This document shows, piece by piece, positions 35,330 to 44,867 of a stretch of 64,000 nucleotides of DNA. Source of the DNA: Acidobacteriota bacterium (GTDB lineage Bacteria; Acidobacteriota; Blastocatellia; RBC074); the NCBI GenBank assembly GCA_018269055.1, contig JAFDVI010000004.1:285031-349030 (forward strand), read 5' to 3'. The position numbers were made by a program, and so were the translations under genes. Each line of letters starts with the position of its first letter. The first letter of the stretch is position 1. The notes under the pieces were generated by a model, which worked only from the letters and a program-made list of their open reading frames with translations, was not told the origin of the DNA and did no database searches.

Positions 35330-38305
35330 TCACTCTTCCAGCAGCTTCCCCGTGAACACCTTCTGCCCGCCCAGCGACGTGTAGAACGCAAATACAGCGA
35401 GCGTCAGCATAGCAATCAATGGAATCAGGCCCGCTGCTGCATACCATCTTGAAAAGTCGAGTGTGTAGGGGAAGTTGCTAGTCGCATAGCTAGTGAGTAG
35501 GAAGCTGGCAAATGCCACCAAGCCATAACGCCACATCAAAAGGGCCCCAACCAACCAAAGCAAGATACCAGTGGCCAAATCTACCCAACTGCCATATGCC
35601 GCCAGGCCACAGATAAGTGCGAAGAGCGCTATAGCCAGCCAATCACGGCGCACCAGGATACGCAGCAGAAAAAAGAAGAAGAGGAACCACAATGCAATGA
35701 ACATTGCGTGGTGGGGAAGGATCACCAGACTGCTGATGGTTAGGCGCAAGCTACTCAGGTTTTTCAGCGTTGTCGCCAGAGTCCCAGGGAAGGGTGCTAA
35801 ATCAAAAAAATTTATCCTAAGTAGAGAAATCAATCTAAAGAGAAGACTGAGCAGGATGATGGCCAAAATGCCGAACAGTATATCTCTGCCTACTAAAGGA
35901 TCGCGCACCTTCCCCGCCAAGACCCGGCTCCAGGAAATTAGCATGTCTGGCCAGCGCCGCCTGACATAAGGTTCAAGCGACATGTATAAAATCCAAGTGA
36001 AGCATGCGAGATAAAAGCCCATGCCCTCGTTCACTGCTGTCATCTGTGAACCAAGGTATATGGCGACTTGATAGCTTAGGAAGATATAGGCCATTAGCCT
36101 AAAGGCACCCTTACGGTCACCTCGCCCCTGACGCAGGTTACGCCATGCCAGCCACCCGCCAAACAGCAAGATGGCCCAGTAGGTTACGGTCAAAAACCAA
36201 ACGACCACTTTGCTGGGAAGTTGAACCGCCACTCCTCGATTAGGCGTCGTCCACTGACCAATCACTTCAAAATAAACTGGCTTGCCGTGCCAGGCGGCGG
36301 CTTCCACGCGCAGCGGCAAATCAGGCTGTTCCGGGAATGTCCCGCTCCACGCCGCACGCGTGTCAAAGGCTGAGGGTGGCGTCCATTTCGGTTCCGTTGC
36401 GGTCAGACGTGCGACATCAATCTCGGCGGCTGAAAAGAGTCTGGCCCAATTATCTTGAGCAGGCTGTGACGAATGACTTGGGCCTTCATCAAGCGTCGGC
36501 GGTTCGGCGGAAAAGCGCAGCAGCCGTCCTTGCATATCCAACTTGATGCACACCATGCCTGGGGTCTGTGGCGGATCGTTTTCCCTCACCCGCGACATAT
36601 CAGGAAGCTGGCCCCATAGCACCGGATCAGGGTCATCTTTTGGCAGAAGTTGTTGAGGGCTTTTCCGATACCAAAAGAAGATAGGAGCAGGCCGACTTCG
36701 GCTAAAACGCTGCCACCATTCGCTGGCGGGAATTTGTCGCCGGACGTAGTTCAGATAATCGCCATCATACTCAAAGCCCTGCGCGCTGTCGGTCGGACGT
36801 TCCGGGTAACCGAGTTGGGCGCTGATTTCGCGCGCCTTTTGCGACAGGATTTCAGGCGAATGTTCAAATGGCGTTACATCAAACATTCTCCTGCGGCTTT
36901 GGTCATACACCAACGCGAGCAGACCAACGATGATGGTAATCAAGCACACGACCGCAACCGGCGGACGCAGCCCGGTCTTTTGCCCTGAAGCTGCGACCAT
37001 CTCCGGCGATGGCGTTTCGCCTAAAGCCAGCGCCGCCGCCAACGGATCGCCGCCCGGCAAGGCGTCCGCCACTTGTTTGGCTGAAGCCAATCGCTTTGCG
37101 GGATCTTTCTCCAAACAACGCAAGATCACGCGCTCGACCAGCGGATCAATGTCCTTCACCCAGTTCGAGGGATTGGGCGGCGAACTGCTTTCGTGCAGGC
37201 GTTGCAATTCTTGCAGTGAGTTGGCTTCAAACACTCGCTTGCCCGTGAAGATTTCGTAAAGCACCAGCCCCAGCGCATAAATGTCGCTTTTGGTCGTGAC
37301 TTCTTTGCCAGCGAATTGTTCGGGCGACATATAAGCCGGCGTTCCAGCGAACACTTCTTCATGGCCAATCTGTTCGGCGAACCCGGCCAGTCCGAAATCC
37401 GTGATGCGGACGCGGCCTTTGCCGTCCAGCATGACGTTTGCCGGTTTCAAATCTCGATGCAGCACGCCCGCTTCGTGCGCGGCGGCCAGTCCGGCGCAAA
37501 GCTGATTGGCGATTTCGACGGCTTTGTCGGCGGGCAAACGACCGATGCGACGCAGCAGCGACGACAGGTCTTCGCCGTCCACGTATTCCATCGAAAGAAA
37601 GTGCAGCTTGCCGGATGAAGTCGTCACTTCGCCGATGTCGTGAACGCGGCAGACGTTCGGATGCGTGACGCGGTGCGCCATCGAAACTTCGCTGTGGAAT
37701 CGCGTCAGCATCGCTTTGTCATTCGATAGCTTTTCCGTCAAAAACTTCAGCGCGACCGGATGGCCGAGCTTCAAATCATCGGCGCGATAGACTTCGCCCA
37801 TGCCGCCGCGTCCCAGCAGGCCGATAATGCGGTAGCGTTTGTTGAGAGTCATTCCCGGCGTGAATCGCGCTTTGGCGGTGGAGTTGTCCAATAACCCGGC
37901 GGCTTGTTGGACTGCACCCTGAATCACACCGCTCATTCCGGTTTGAAAGACCAGCAAGGCTTCGACTTCGTGGCGGAGTTCGTCGTCGTTGCCGCAAGCT
38001 TCGGCCAGAAACGCTGCGCGCTGCGCTGCATCGAGTTCCAAAGCAGATTGAAAAATCTGCTCTATCTGTTGCCAGCGTTCGGGCGGCATCGTTCCAACCG
38101 AACTGAGCTTGCCAATCGCTTGGGCAGGCGCATTGACCAGATTGCGCGTCGCTTGTTCGTGAAACGAAAGCAGGGCTTCGGCTCCACGCCGCAACGATAA
38201 GTCGTCGGCGCAGGATTGCTGCAACACGGCTGAGCGTTGTTCGGCGTTTTGCTCCAAAGCCGAGTTGACCAGGTGTTTGATGTGTTGCCAGCGTTCGGGA
38301 GTCAT
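35330..38305 (-). CDS. Membrane Ser/Thr protein kinase with C-terminal multi-helix region
   Basis: About 991 residues starting MTPERWQHIKHL, chosen because GGAG is 8 nt upstream; 28 further residues in the open frame are only translated repeat. Two copies of an N-terminal module (about 1-50 and 73-122, 'RWQ.I......ALE......R..FL...C..D..LR.EVE.LL') precede a Hanks kinase domain. That domain has the glycine loop 'GRGGMGEVYRA', VAIK-type Lys in 'VALKFL', 'HRDLKPANVML', 'DFGLAGF' and 'GTPAYMSPEQF'. After one membrane helix comes an extracytoplasmic segment, then about eight hydrophobic segments. The last ten residues are copied in the adjacent repeats. It probably transmits an envelope signal to cytoplasmic substrates. 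Confidence 0.9.
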   Translation of the reverse strand: MTPERWQHIKHLVNSALEQNAEQRSAVLQQSCADDLSLRRGAEALLSFHEQATRNLVNAPAQAIGKLSSVGTMPPERWQQIEQIFQSALELDAAQRAAFLAEACGNDDELRHEVEALLVFQTGMSGVIQGAVQQAAGLLDNSTAKARFTPGMTLNKRYRIIGLLGRGGMGEVYRADDLKLGHPVALKFLTEKLSNDKAMLTRFHSEVSMAHRVTHPNVCRVHDIGEVTTSSGKLHFLSMEYVDGEDLSSLLRRIGRLPADKAVEIANQLCAGLAAAHEAGVLHRDLKPANVMLDGKGRVRITDFGLAGFAEQIGHEEVFAGTPAYMSPEQFAGKEVTTKSDIYALGLVLYEIFTGKRVFEANSLQELQRLHESSSPPNPSNWVKDIDPLVERVILRCLEKDPAKRLASAKQVADALPGGDPLAAALALGETPSPEMVAASGQKTGLRPPVAVVCLITIIVGLLALVYDQSRRRMFDVTPFEHSPEILSQKAREISAQLGYPERPTDSAQGFEYDGDYLNYVRRQIPASEWWQRFSRSRPAPIFFWYRKSPQQLLPKDDPDPVLWGQLPDMSRVRENDPPQTPGMVCIKLDMQGRLLRFSAEPPTLDEGPSHSSQPAQDNWARLFSAAEIDVARLTATEPKWTPPSAFDTRAAWSGTFPEQPDLPLRVEAAAWHGKPVYFEVIGQWTTPNRGVAVQLPSKVVVWFLTVTYWAILLFGGWLAWRNLRQGRGDRKGAFRLMAYIFLSYQVAIYLGSQMTAVNEGMGFYLACFTWILYMSLEPYVRRRWPDMLISWSRVLAGKVRDPLVGRDILFGILAIILLSLLFRLISLLRINFFDLAPFPGTLATTLKNLSSLRLTISSLVILPHHAMFIALWFLFFFFLLRILVRRDWLAIALFALICGLAAYGSWVDLATGILLWLVGALLMWRYGLVAFASFLLTSYATSNFPYTLDFSRWYAAAGLIPLIAMLTLAVFAFYTSLGGQKVFTGKLLEE

Positions 38306-38327
38306 AAGCGTTGCTCCTCGGAAAAAT

Positions 38328-38389
38328 GGCGCGGAGGCTTTGCCTGCGCGTCCCCCACAAGAACTGCGCGGGTAAAGAACCCGCGGCAC
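38328..38389. repeat. Two REP-like hairpins in the kinase 5' region
   Basis: An imperfect hairpin (GCGCGGAGGC-TTT-GCCTGCGCG, 38328-38351) is followed by GCGGGT-AAAGA-ACCCGC (within 38366-38389). The second unit is the same family as 51926-51984, differing at one position near its end. It lies about 23 bp upstream of the kinase ATG, in the expected leader or promoter zone. Confidence 0.7.
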
Positions 38390-38526
38390 ACTAAAACATC
38401 AATTCGTCTGACAGAAAAGTTGCATCACAATTCCCAGCAAACAAATGCGGAAACCGTGAAGCAAATCGCTCACGCCTGAAAAAATTATTTGAGGATGCGT
38501 CAAAATTCTGAGCGCGTACGGCGCAG

Positions 38527-41500
38527 TCACCGTTTCAACGGCACGCTGAGAGTGAGCCGAGTTCCCTTCCCTGGAGTGGAGTCAATTTTCAATTCCCCGC
38601 CAAGCTCCTTTGCGCGCGCCTGCATATTCCCTACGCCATTTCCGCCGCGACTTTTTGGCAGCACTGCGACCGCCGTTCCGGCAGGTTGAGGCGTAAACCC
38701 ATGCCCATCATCGGCGATTTCCGCTTCCAACCGGTTGTGCGCGATGGAAAGATTCATCGAAACAGTTTTGGCTCCGGCGTGGCGCGCGATGTTGTTGAGC
38801 GATTCCTTGAAAATCAAAAACAGATGACGGCGCTGTTCGGGGTCGAGTTTGATCTTTTCGACATCGGCGGAGGCGATGAACTGCCAACTAATTCCCTGGA
38901 CATCCAGCACGTCGGCGGCAAATTGCCGCGTGCGCGTAATGACCTGTCCCAAATCGTCGCGGCGCGGATCAATGGACCAGACAATGTCGCTCATCGAATC
39001 CACCAGTCCGCGCGCCGAATCGGCGATTTCGGTCAGCATTTGCGTCGAACGTAAATTCTGCCCGTTGGTGGCGCGACCGTTTTGCCTGTCTTCGTGATGG
39101 GTCAATTGCCCCTGCTGTTTGACGACTTCGCTGAGAATGGCGACGCGCGACAAACTGGCTCCGATGTCGTCGTGCAAATCGGTGGCGATGCGCGTGCGGA
39201 CGCGTTCGATGGCGACAAGGCGGCTGACGCGCTGGCGATAGGCAAAATAGCCGATTGCTCCGGTGGCCATCGCAATCAGCGCCACAAACCACCAACGGCG
39301 ATAAAACGGCGGCAGAATGCGAAAGGTCACAACGGCGGGTTCGGTGCTGGTCTGGCCGCTGGCGTTGATGGCTCTGACCAGAAACCGGTAACGACCGGGC
39401 GACAAATTGGCGGTCACGGTTCGCTGTTCGCTGGGCAAACTCCAATCGCGGTCTGCGTTTTCAAATTTGTACTGGTAGCGAAGCTGCGAACCGGCGGCAA
39501 AACTCAAACTGAAAAATTCGATTTGAATCTGGTTTTGATCCGGTTCCAAAACCAGGCCGCCGACTTCGCGCAATCCCAGTTCGGGAATCGGTTGCGGGTT
39601 GCTGCCCGCAACCAGATTGCTGATGAAAATCGGCGGCGGAGCAAGCTGGGAATCCGCCTCGGTCGGTTTGAGCCTGGATAAGCCTTCGCGCGTGCCAAAC
39701 CATAACGAACCATCGTGGTCCGTGAACGCTGCAACGACTTCTCCGGTGCTCAACCCGTCATCGGCGGTGAAATGTTTGATTTGCCCGGTCGGCACGTCCA
39801 ACCGATCAACGCCGCGCGCCGTTCCGATATAGATCCTGCCCCAGCCATCTTCGGTGAAGCAGCGGTTGTTATTCGACGACAAACCCTGTTCCATTCGATA
39901 AATGGCGAACAGTGGTTTGTCTGCTTCCGGATGATCCACGCGCGCGATGCCGCCTCCGCCAGTGGCAATCCATAACCGGCCAATGCGGTCGCAAAAAAGC
40001 CCCTGCATCATGCTGTGCGGCAACCCATCGGATTCGCGGAAGACTTCAAATTTGCCGTTGCGCACGCGCATCAACTCGCCGTAATGCAATCCCATCCAGA
40101 CGTTTCCGGCGCGATCTTCGGCAAACACGTGCGGCCAGTTGTTCGGCGGAATTCCGTCGTCCACGCCGTAACGGTAAAACTTTCCCGTCGCGCGTTCCCA
40201 ACGCGTCAATGTCACGGGCGGCGTGTAAGAACTGATCCATACATCTCCGCGTGAATCTTCAAACATCCGCGAGATGTTGCTGCTGGCCAGGCCGTCTTTT
40301 TCAAAGTACGCGGCTTGGGGGTTGATGGTCGCCAAGTCCTCAAACCGCGCAACCGCCGGAAACCGAAACAATCCTTCGCCGGTCGCGATCCACCATTCGC
40401 CGTCGCGAGTTTGGATCATGGGGCGATTGCCGGTGGACGATCCTTTCACCTTTTCCGGCAAATTCGGCTTGACGGCAACGAAGCGATTCCCGTCAAAGCG
40501 ATTCATTGACCAGGCATTGTTGACGACAATCAACTGTTGGTCGCGATCTTCAAAGATGGAAAAGACATCGGCCATCGCCAATCCATCGGGTTCCTTGTAG
40601 GTCAAAAAACCGCTGCGTTCGATTTTCGTGACGCCGCCGATTAGCGCGCCAACCCATAAATTGCCCGCCGTATCTTCCGTCAGCGCGGAAATCAGGCGAC
40701 TGACGCCTTGTGTCGGAAGCAGATTGCGAAACCGCTCGCCGTCAAATTCCGCCACTCCCCCCGCTGGCGTTCCCAACCAGACGTGACCATCTTTTGTCTC
40801 GCAAATTGCGCGCACTCGTTGATCTACCAGTCCATCGGCTTTGGTGTACCAACGAGTTTCGCCCGGCGCGTTAGGCAACAAAACCCGTCCATCTTTCAAG
40901 TTTGGTTGCTGAGCGATTTTTTCCAGCGCGATCAAACCCGGTCGCACACCGGCCAGCGGCTCCGGTTTGAAAACCATCAACCCGCTTTGATGACCGAGCC
41001 ACAGACGGCCATCCCTGTCGCGGATCATGGTGCGGACAGAATCAATTCCTTCGCTGGGGTGAATCGAGTAGTGAGCGAATCTACCATCCGGCAACCGGCG
41101 AGCCAGTCCAAATAAACCGCCGATCCACAAACTGCCTTCGTCGTCTTCCAGTAAATTGTCAATTTCGAATAAGTCGTCGGCTTTGGAAGGATGGCCAATG
41201 CCTATGTGTTGAAAGGTCGGAGGAGCATCAGGGGTTCGGTTGACCAAATACAGACCGCCTTGCGTTCCAGCCCATAAATGGCCCGCGCGGTCTTCAAACA
41301 GAATGGAAACGTAGTTCGCGTTTTTATCGTGGTCGCTGATTTTGTATGTGTTGAAGAATGGCCGGCTGGAAGATTGCGATCCATCAGCAGTTGCCCCGGA
41401 TTGATAGAAACGCAAAGAATCTCGCGCGGGAACAAAGCTGCTCAACCCGTTGGCGGTCGCCACCCAGTACGTTCCGTCGCGAGATTCCAGCAAAGAAGAG

Positions 41501-41763
41501 ACGCGGCTGTGCGCCAATCCGTCGCGCGGGGTGTAATTGACGAAGTTTTGTCCGTCAAAGCGCGACAATCCGTCGTTGGTCGAAAACCACAAAAAGCCGT
41601 GGGAATCCCGAACGATCTGAGAAACCCGTTCGTGCGCCAACCCTTGGGCGGTGGTGAAGTTTTTGATCGGGAGTTGTTCGGCGGCGGATTGCGCCAACAA
41701 CACCCAAAATACCGCCGCAACCAGGACCCATCGCCGACTGTTGTGTTGAAATCCAACGCACAT
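38527..41763 (-). CDS. Sensor histidine kinase with two-component-regulator beta-propellers
   Basis: About 1078 residues starting MCVGFQHNSRRWVLVAAVFW, a signal/anchor segment; a longer frame to 41844 overlaps the upstream gene. A periplasmic region of about 720 residues contains many Reg_prop repeats ('D..G..W..T..GL..'), then a Y_Y_Y domain and one transmembrane helix ('WWFVALIAMATGAIGYFAY'). HisKA_3 follows, with the phospho-His in 'DLHDDIGASLSR', and HATPase_c with 'DDGHGF' and 'GGNGVGNMQARA'. The architecture matches hybrid-like carbohydrate-sensing kinases, although it has no fused regulator. The NarL-type regulator at 30739 is the likely partner; the ligand is unknown. Confidence 0.93.
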   Translation of the reverse strand: MCVGFQHNSRRWVLVAAVFWVLLAQSAAEQLPIKNFTTAQGLAHERVSQIVRDSHGFLWFSTNDGLSRFDGQNFVNYTPRDGLAHSRVSSLLESRDGTYWVATANGLSSFVPARDSLRFYQSGATADGSQSSSRPFFNTYKISDHDKNANYVSILFEDRAGHLWAGTQGGLYLVNRTPDAPPTFQHIGIGHPSKADDLFEIDNLLEDDEGSLWIGGLFGLARRLPDGRFAHYSIHPSEGIDSVRTMIRDRDGRLWLGHQSGLMVFKPEPLAGVRPGLIALEKIAQQPNLKDGRVLLPNAPGETRWYTKADGLVDQRVRAICETKDGHVWLGTPAGGVAEFDGERFRNLLPTQGVSRLISALTEDTAGNLWVGALIGGVTKIERSGFLTYKEPDGLAMADVFSIFEDRDQQLIVVNNAWSMNRFDGNRFVAVKPNLPEKVKGSSTGNRPMIQTRDGEWWIATGEGLFRFPAVARFEDLATINPQAAYFEKDGLASSNISRMFEDSRGDVWISSYTPPVTLTRWERATGKFYRYGVDDGIPPNNWPHVFAEDRAGNVWMGLHYGELMRVRNGKFEVFRESDGLPHSMMQGLFCDRIGRLWIATGGGGIARVDHPEADKPLFAIYRMEQGLSSNNNRCFTEDGWGRIYIGTARGVDRLDVPTGQIKHFTADDGLSTGEVVAAFTDHDGSLWFGTREGLSRLKPTEADSQLAPPPIFISNLVAGSNPQPIPELGLREVGGLVLEPDQNQIQIEFFSLSFAAGSQLRYQYKFENADRDWSLPSEQRTVTANLSPGRYRFLVRAINASGQTSTEPAVVTFRILPPFYRRWWFVALIAMATGAIGYFAYRQRVSRLVAIERVRTRIATDLHDDIGASLSRVAILSEVVKQQGQLTHHEDRQNGRATNGQNLRSTQMLTEIADSARGLVDSMSDIVWSIDPRRDDLGQVITRTRQFAADVLDVQGISWQFIASADVEKIKLDPEQRRHLFLIFKESLNNIARHAGAKTVSMNLSIAHNRLEAEIADDGHGFTPQPAGTAVAVLPKSRGGNGVGNMQARAKELGGELKIDSTPGKGTRLTLSVPLKR

Positions 41764-41840
41764 AACCCATCTTGTTCCTGGCCGATAAATGCGGCGATTC
41801 GCGACGAGAACCCTGCATTTTCGGTCCGGCGGCGCAACGT

Positions 41841-42389
41841 TCACATGGCATCAACCGCCGCAATCACGTCTTTGCTGTGCGTATCGGTTTTTACCTTGTC
41901 GAAGACGTGAGCGATTTTGCCTTGTTCGTCAATGATATAAGTGATGCGGAGCACTCCCATGTACTTTCTGCCATATAAGCTTTTTTCGCCCCATGCCCCG
42001 TAGGATTCCATCATTTCATGCGTGGGATCGGACAGTAACGTGAACGGCAGCGAATACTTTTCAGTGAACTTCTGATGGGATTTTTGATCATCGCCGCTGA
42101 CGCCCAACACTTCCACGCCGCGTTTTTTAAGCTGTGCGAAATCGTCGCGAAACCCGCAGGCTTCGATAGTGCAACCGGGCGTCATGTCTTTCGGGTAAAA
42201 GTACAGGGCGACTTTTTTGCCTTTCAAATCGCCGAGCTTGACCGTTTTTCCTTCGGTGTTGGTCAGGCTGAACGCAGGGGCTTTCGCTCCGACCTTCAAC
42301 AGTTTTGATTCTTTTTCGCTGGTGGTCGCAGGTTTGGCGGCGTTGGTCGTTTTGGCAGGTTTTGTTGTCGAAGTTTTCTTTGCTGGCAT
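41841..42389 (-). CDS. bcp: Thioredoxin-dependent peroxiredoxin, BCP/PrxQ type
   Basis: 182 residues. The start [15 protein letters not shown] has AGGAG 8 nt upstream; an upstream in-frame ATG gives 30 unrelated residues. A Lys/Thr/Ala-rich tail of about 30 residues precedes the peroxiredoxin fold. The active site '[19 protein letters not shown]' has the peroxidatic Cys in PGCT and the resolving Cys five residues later, as in two-Cys BCP enzymes. It reduces hydroperoxides using thioredoxin. The charged N-terminal tail is an addition to the standard about 150-residue protein. It lies about 80 bp upstream of the kinase gene on the same strand. Confidence 0.94.
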   Translation of the reverse strand: MPAKKTSTTKPAKTTNAAKPATTSEKESKLLKVGAKAPAFSLTNTEGKTVKLGDLKGKKVALYFYPKDMTPGCTIEACGFRDDFAQLKKRGVEVLGVSGDDQKSHQKFTEKYSLPFTLLSDPTHEMMESYGAWGEKSLYGRKYMGVLRITYIIDEQGKIAHVFDKVKTDTHSKDVIAAVDAM

Positions 42390-42471
42390 GTTTGGATTCT
42401 CCTGTTGAACTTCCGGGATTCTGACTTTCGCGAGTTGGGAGACGAAAGTCAGCATTCTTCCTGAACTGGAA

Positions 42472-43161
42472 TCAGCCAATCGCCACTGGCCGTTCCAGCT
42501 TTAATCGAATGATCGCATTCTGATCCAAGCGGACTTCTTTCCCTTTGGTCATCAGCACGCCCGTGATGACGCTGCCGCCTAAAATGGCGGCTCCGGCAAT
42601 CGCTCCGCCCTGACTGATACCGCCGTAATATCCGCCGTATCCATCATTGTTGCGTCCGGCCAGAATGGCTATGGTCACGCCGATCATTCCAATTCCTGCA
42701 GCCGTTCCGATGTTTGACAAGGTTTTGCCGCCGTCTTTGCCGCCTTTCAACGTTCCTTCGTCATCGGATTTGATCTTTTCATCGCGGGAAAAATCCGAAG
42801 CCGATTTGATGACGGCGGTGATTTTCTGATCCTGGTTATCCACACGAATGCGGTCAAAAGTAATATGCAATCGTCCGCCTTTGAACATGCGGCCCGAAGG
42901 TTCCGCCAGGGTCACTCGCCCGAATACTTCGGTTCCCCGGCGCAAAACTGTTCGGCCATCAATCACCACATCACGGCGAATGGTCGCGATGACTTCGTCG
43001 CCCGGTTCGCTCAATTTGGAACTCAAGGGATCTTGCAGGCTCAGTTGAATTTCCGTTCCGGCCGGAATTTCGGGTTTGGAATCCTGTGATTGGGCGAGGC
43101 TTACACTGGCGGGCTGAGCCAACGCCAGCAGACAAACGAACACAAAAAACCGTTTCAGCAT
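42472..43161 (-). CDS. Secreted glycine-zipper protein, unknown
   Basis: 229 residues from [20 protein letters not shown], a signal peptide cleaved near 'SLAQS'. GGAGGT lies 7 nt upstream of this ATG. A beta-rich domain (about 30-125) has '[24 protein letters not shown]' and '[12 protein letters not shown]' patterns, similar to TrbI/VirB10-like folds seen in many acidobacterial proteins. The central part is a Gly-rich hydrophobic stretch ('[21 protein letters not shown]') able to form a glycine zipper. It is probably periplasmic or outer-membrane associated. It sits about 80 bp upstream of bcp, possibly co-transcribed. Confidence 0.72.
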   Translation of the reverse strand: MLKRFFVFVCLLALAQPASVSLAQSQDSKPEIPAGTEIQLSLQDPLSSKLSEPGDEVIATIRRDVVIDGRTVLRRGTEVFGRVTLAEPSGRMFKGGRLHITFDRIRVDNQDQKITAVIKSASDFSRDEKIKSDDEGTLKGGKDGGKTLSNIGTAAGIGMIGVTIAILAGRNNDGYGGYYGGISQGGAIAGAAILGGSVITGVLMTKGKEVRLDQNAIIRLKLERPVAIG

Positions 43162-43326
43162 GTTAGCTACCTCCATTGCTGTGAATTTGATTCAGGGAGC
43201 GCAGCCCGCATACTACGTTGACCGGTTCAATCGTCGCAAGATTTTTACTGACAAACCTCACCGGCAATTGTACAAGTTGCTTTTCGGTTTCCCCGTTGGT
43301 CTAATTGCCGCCATCAATCCAATACC

Positions 43327-43710
43327 ATGAACGATATACCGATGAGACTTTTTACGGTCGAAGAGGCCAATGCTCTGTTACCAGAAGTCAAACGGCTTTG
43401 GCGAAAGATTGATCGCGCACGGGAAGTTATGAACGGCCTTGCGCCTCAAACCAAACTCGCCAGCCAGCAAAGCGGCGGCGGCGGGATTATGTATGGCGCT
43501 GAATATGTTCAGGCGCTAACTTCTTTCCTCGCCTCGGCTCAGGAAATTCTGGAACTCGGTGTGGAAATCAAGGATTTCGATAAGGGCTTGTGCGACTTTC
43601 CGCACATGCGCGATGGCCGCGTTGTACTGCTTTGTTGGATGCGCGGCGAAGACGCCATCGAATGGTGGCATGATACCGATGCGGGCTTCGCCGGTCGTCA
43701 ACCGCTGTAA
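43327..43710 (+). CDS. DUF2203 family protein
   Basis: 127 residues. The N-terminal motif '[19 protein letters not shown]' and the C-terminal '[23 protein letters not shown]...[15 protein letters not shown]' are the hallmarks of DUF2203. This family of small soluble proteins has no assigned function and is broadly found in Acidobacteriota, Chloroflexota and Deinococci. It is monocistronic, facing the convergent DUF481 gene 32 bp away. The start could also be the Met at codon 6. Confidence 0.9.
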   Translation: MNDIPMRLFTVEEANALLPEVKRLWRKIDRAREVMNGLAPQTKLASQQSGGGGIMYGAEYVQALTSFLASAQEILELGVEIKDFDKGLCDFPHMRDGRVVLLCWMRGEDAIEWWHDTDAGFAGRQPL

Positions 43711-43742
43711 AATCGTAATCCAGCCTTTTCCCTTTTCCCCAA

Positions 43743-44819
43743 TCACTTCTTGAAATTGAAGTTGGTGAAGGTGACGCCGACACCTGTCGTCAACAGCAAA
43801 TCGTTGTTCTTTGATCCCACTGGCGGATTTGAAATGTACCGATTGCTGGCCGTGACATTCCACGTTAGCCAACGCGTCAGCTTTGTCGTCAATGCACCAT
43901 CAAATGTATGACGATACTCGCCTCTTTCGGTCAGATTCGGGAAAAACTGGAAGCGCTCCTTAAACAACATGCGCTCCGAAAGTTTCAGCGAGAGGTCTTC
44001 GCCGACAAAGACTTCGCCGGAATTGCGACGGAGTCCGGTTGAAAAGTTTTCCCGGTTATATGCGCCGCCCCCGAAAGCCTGCAGTTGCACGCGCGCATTT
44101 TTGATCGTGTAGTACCCGAATCCTCCGCCAAGCACCGACCGCAAATCCAGCAATTGAATCTTGTTGTACTCAAAATCTGCAAAGCCAAACGTCGTCACAC
44201 GACTGGACAGATTGATTTCGTAGCGGCCTCCGCCGCGAATGGCATTCGCCGTGGTTTCACTGACGCCTTTATTTTTGTTCGTGGCGTTGATGTAGGCGGC
44301 ATAAAGCGTGATTTTGTCTCGGTTGGTTTGACGAGCCAGATTGGTTCCCAGGGCCAAGGTATTTGTCCGTGTATTCCCGGTAGTCAGGCTGTAACCAAAG
44401 TCCAATCCGCCATTCCACAAATCAAACCAGCTTGGCTTGAGCATGCGTTCGTAGGCCGCCTGCTCCGCATCAGAACGAATCGCCTGAATCGCGCTCACTT
44501 CGCCGGAAACTTTCTCTGCCTCTTTGGTTTCGATTTCATATTTGCCTTCGCCGGTCGCGATCTTGCCGACCAGCGTTTTTCCGCTGGCCAGTGCGATATG
44601 CAACGGCTCCTTTGAGATGATTTCGGCGATTGCATCCGTCGAAACAGAGATTGTTCCGGCATAATCCGTTTTGAGCGTGAGCGTTTTTCCGTCAGCTTTG
44701 ACAATGTTTCCGGTCAACCGATCTCCATTTTTCAGTTTCAATTCGTCACCTAAGGCTTCCAAGCTGAAGGCTAGAAAGGCAAATGATATGACAACGGTGA
44801 AAATCGCTTTCTTAGGCAT
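43743..44819 (-). CDS. DUF481 outer-membrane beta-barrel protein
   Basis: 358 residues. MPKKAIFTVVISFAFLAFSL is a signal peptide, with GAGGAG 5 nt upstream of the chosen ATG. The mature N-terminal section (about 25-115) has repeated small beta modules of the 'L.NGD.LTG.I...G..L.L.T.YAG.I.V' type (Sm-like/YdeI-like). The DUF481 barrel follows (about 125-358), with alternating aromatic and polar residues and a C-terminal Phe-Lys end ('TFTNFNFKK'). Such proteins are predicted outer-membrane barrels of unknown transport role. A half-site resembling the NifA-like operator is 38 bp upstream (44857-44867). Confidence 0.85.
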   Translation of the reverse strand: MPKKAIFTVVISFAFLAFSLEALGDELKLKNGDRLTGNIVKADGKTLTLKTDYAGTISVSTDAIAEIISKEPLHIALASGKTLVGKIATGEGKYEIETKEAEKVSGEVSAIQAIRSDAEQAAYERMLKPSWFDLWNGGLDFGYSLTTGNTRTNTLALGTNLARQTNRDKITLYAAYINATNKNKGVSETTANAIRGGGRYEINLSSRVTTFGFADFEYNKIQLLDLRSVLGGGFGYYTIKNARVQLQAFGGGAYNRENFSTGLRRNSGEVFVGEDLSLKLSERMLFKERFQFFPNLTERGEYRHTFDGALTTKLTRWLTWNVTASNRYISNPPVGSKNNDLLLTTGVGVTFTNFNFKK

Positions 44820-44856
44820 AGTTCTCCTCGATAAATAAAGTGGTATCAATCCCAGA

Positions 44857-44867
44857 GACAATTTTGT
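44857..44867. promoter_or_regulatory. Possible activator half-site upstream of the DUF481 gene
   Basis: GACAATTTTGT matches the core seen at 46617-46627 upstream of glnN. A single half-site, so support is weak. Confidence 0.3.

Noticed and set aside
34794..35370. CRISPR-like array (regular direct repeats with intervening segments)
   Set aside because: The intervening segments are near-identical palindromic elements of 119-146 bp rather than unique spacers. The direct repeats copy the 3' end of a gene, and there are no cas genes.
38306..38389. N-terminal extension of the Ser/Thr kinase by 28 residues
   Set aside because: The extra residues are a translation of REP-like hairpin DNA; the internal ATG at 38305 has a good Shine-Dalgarno.
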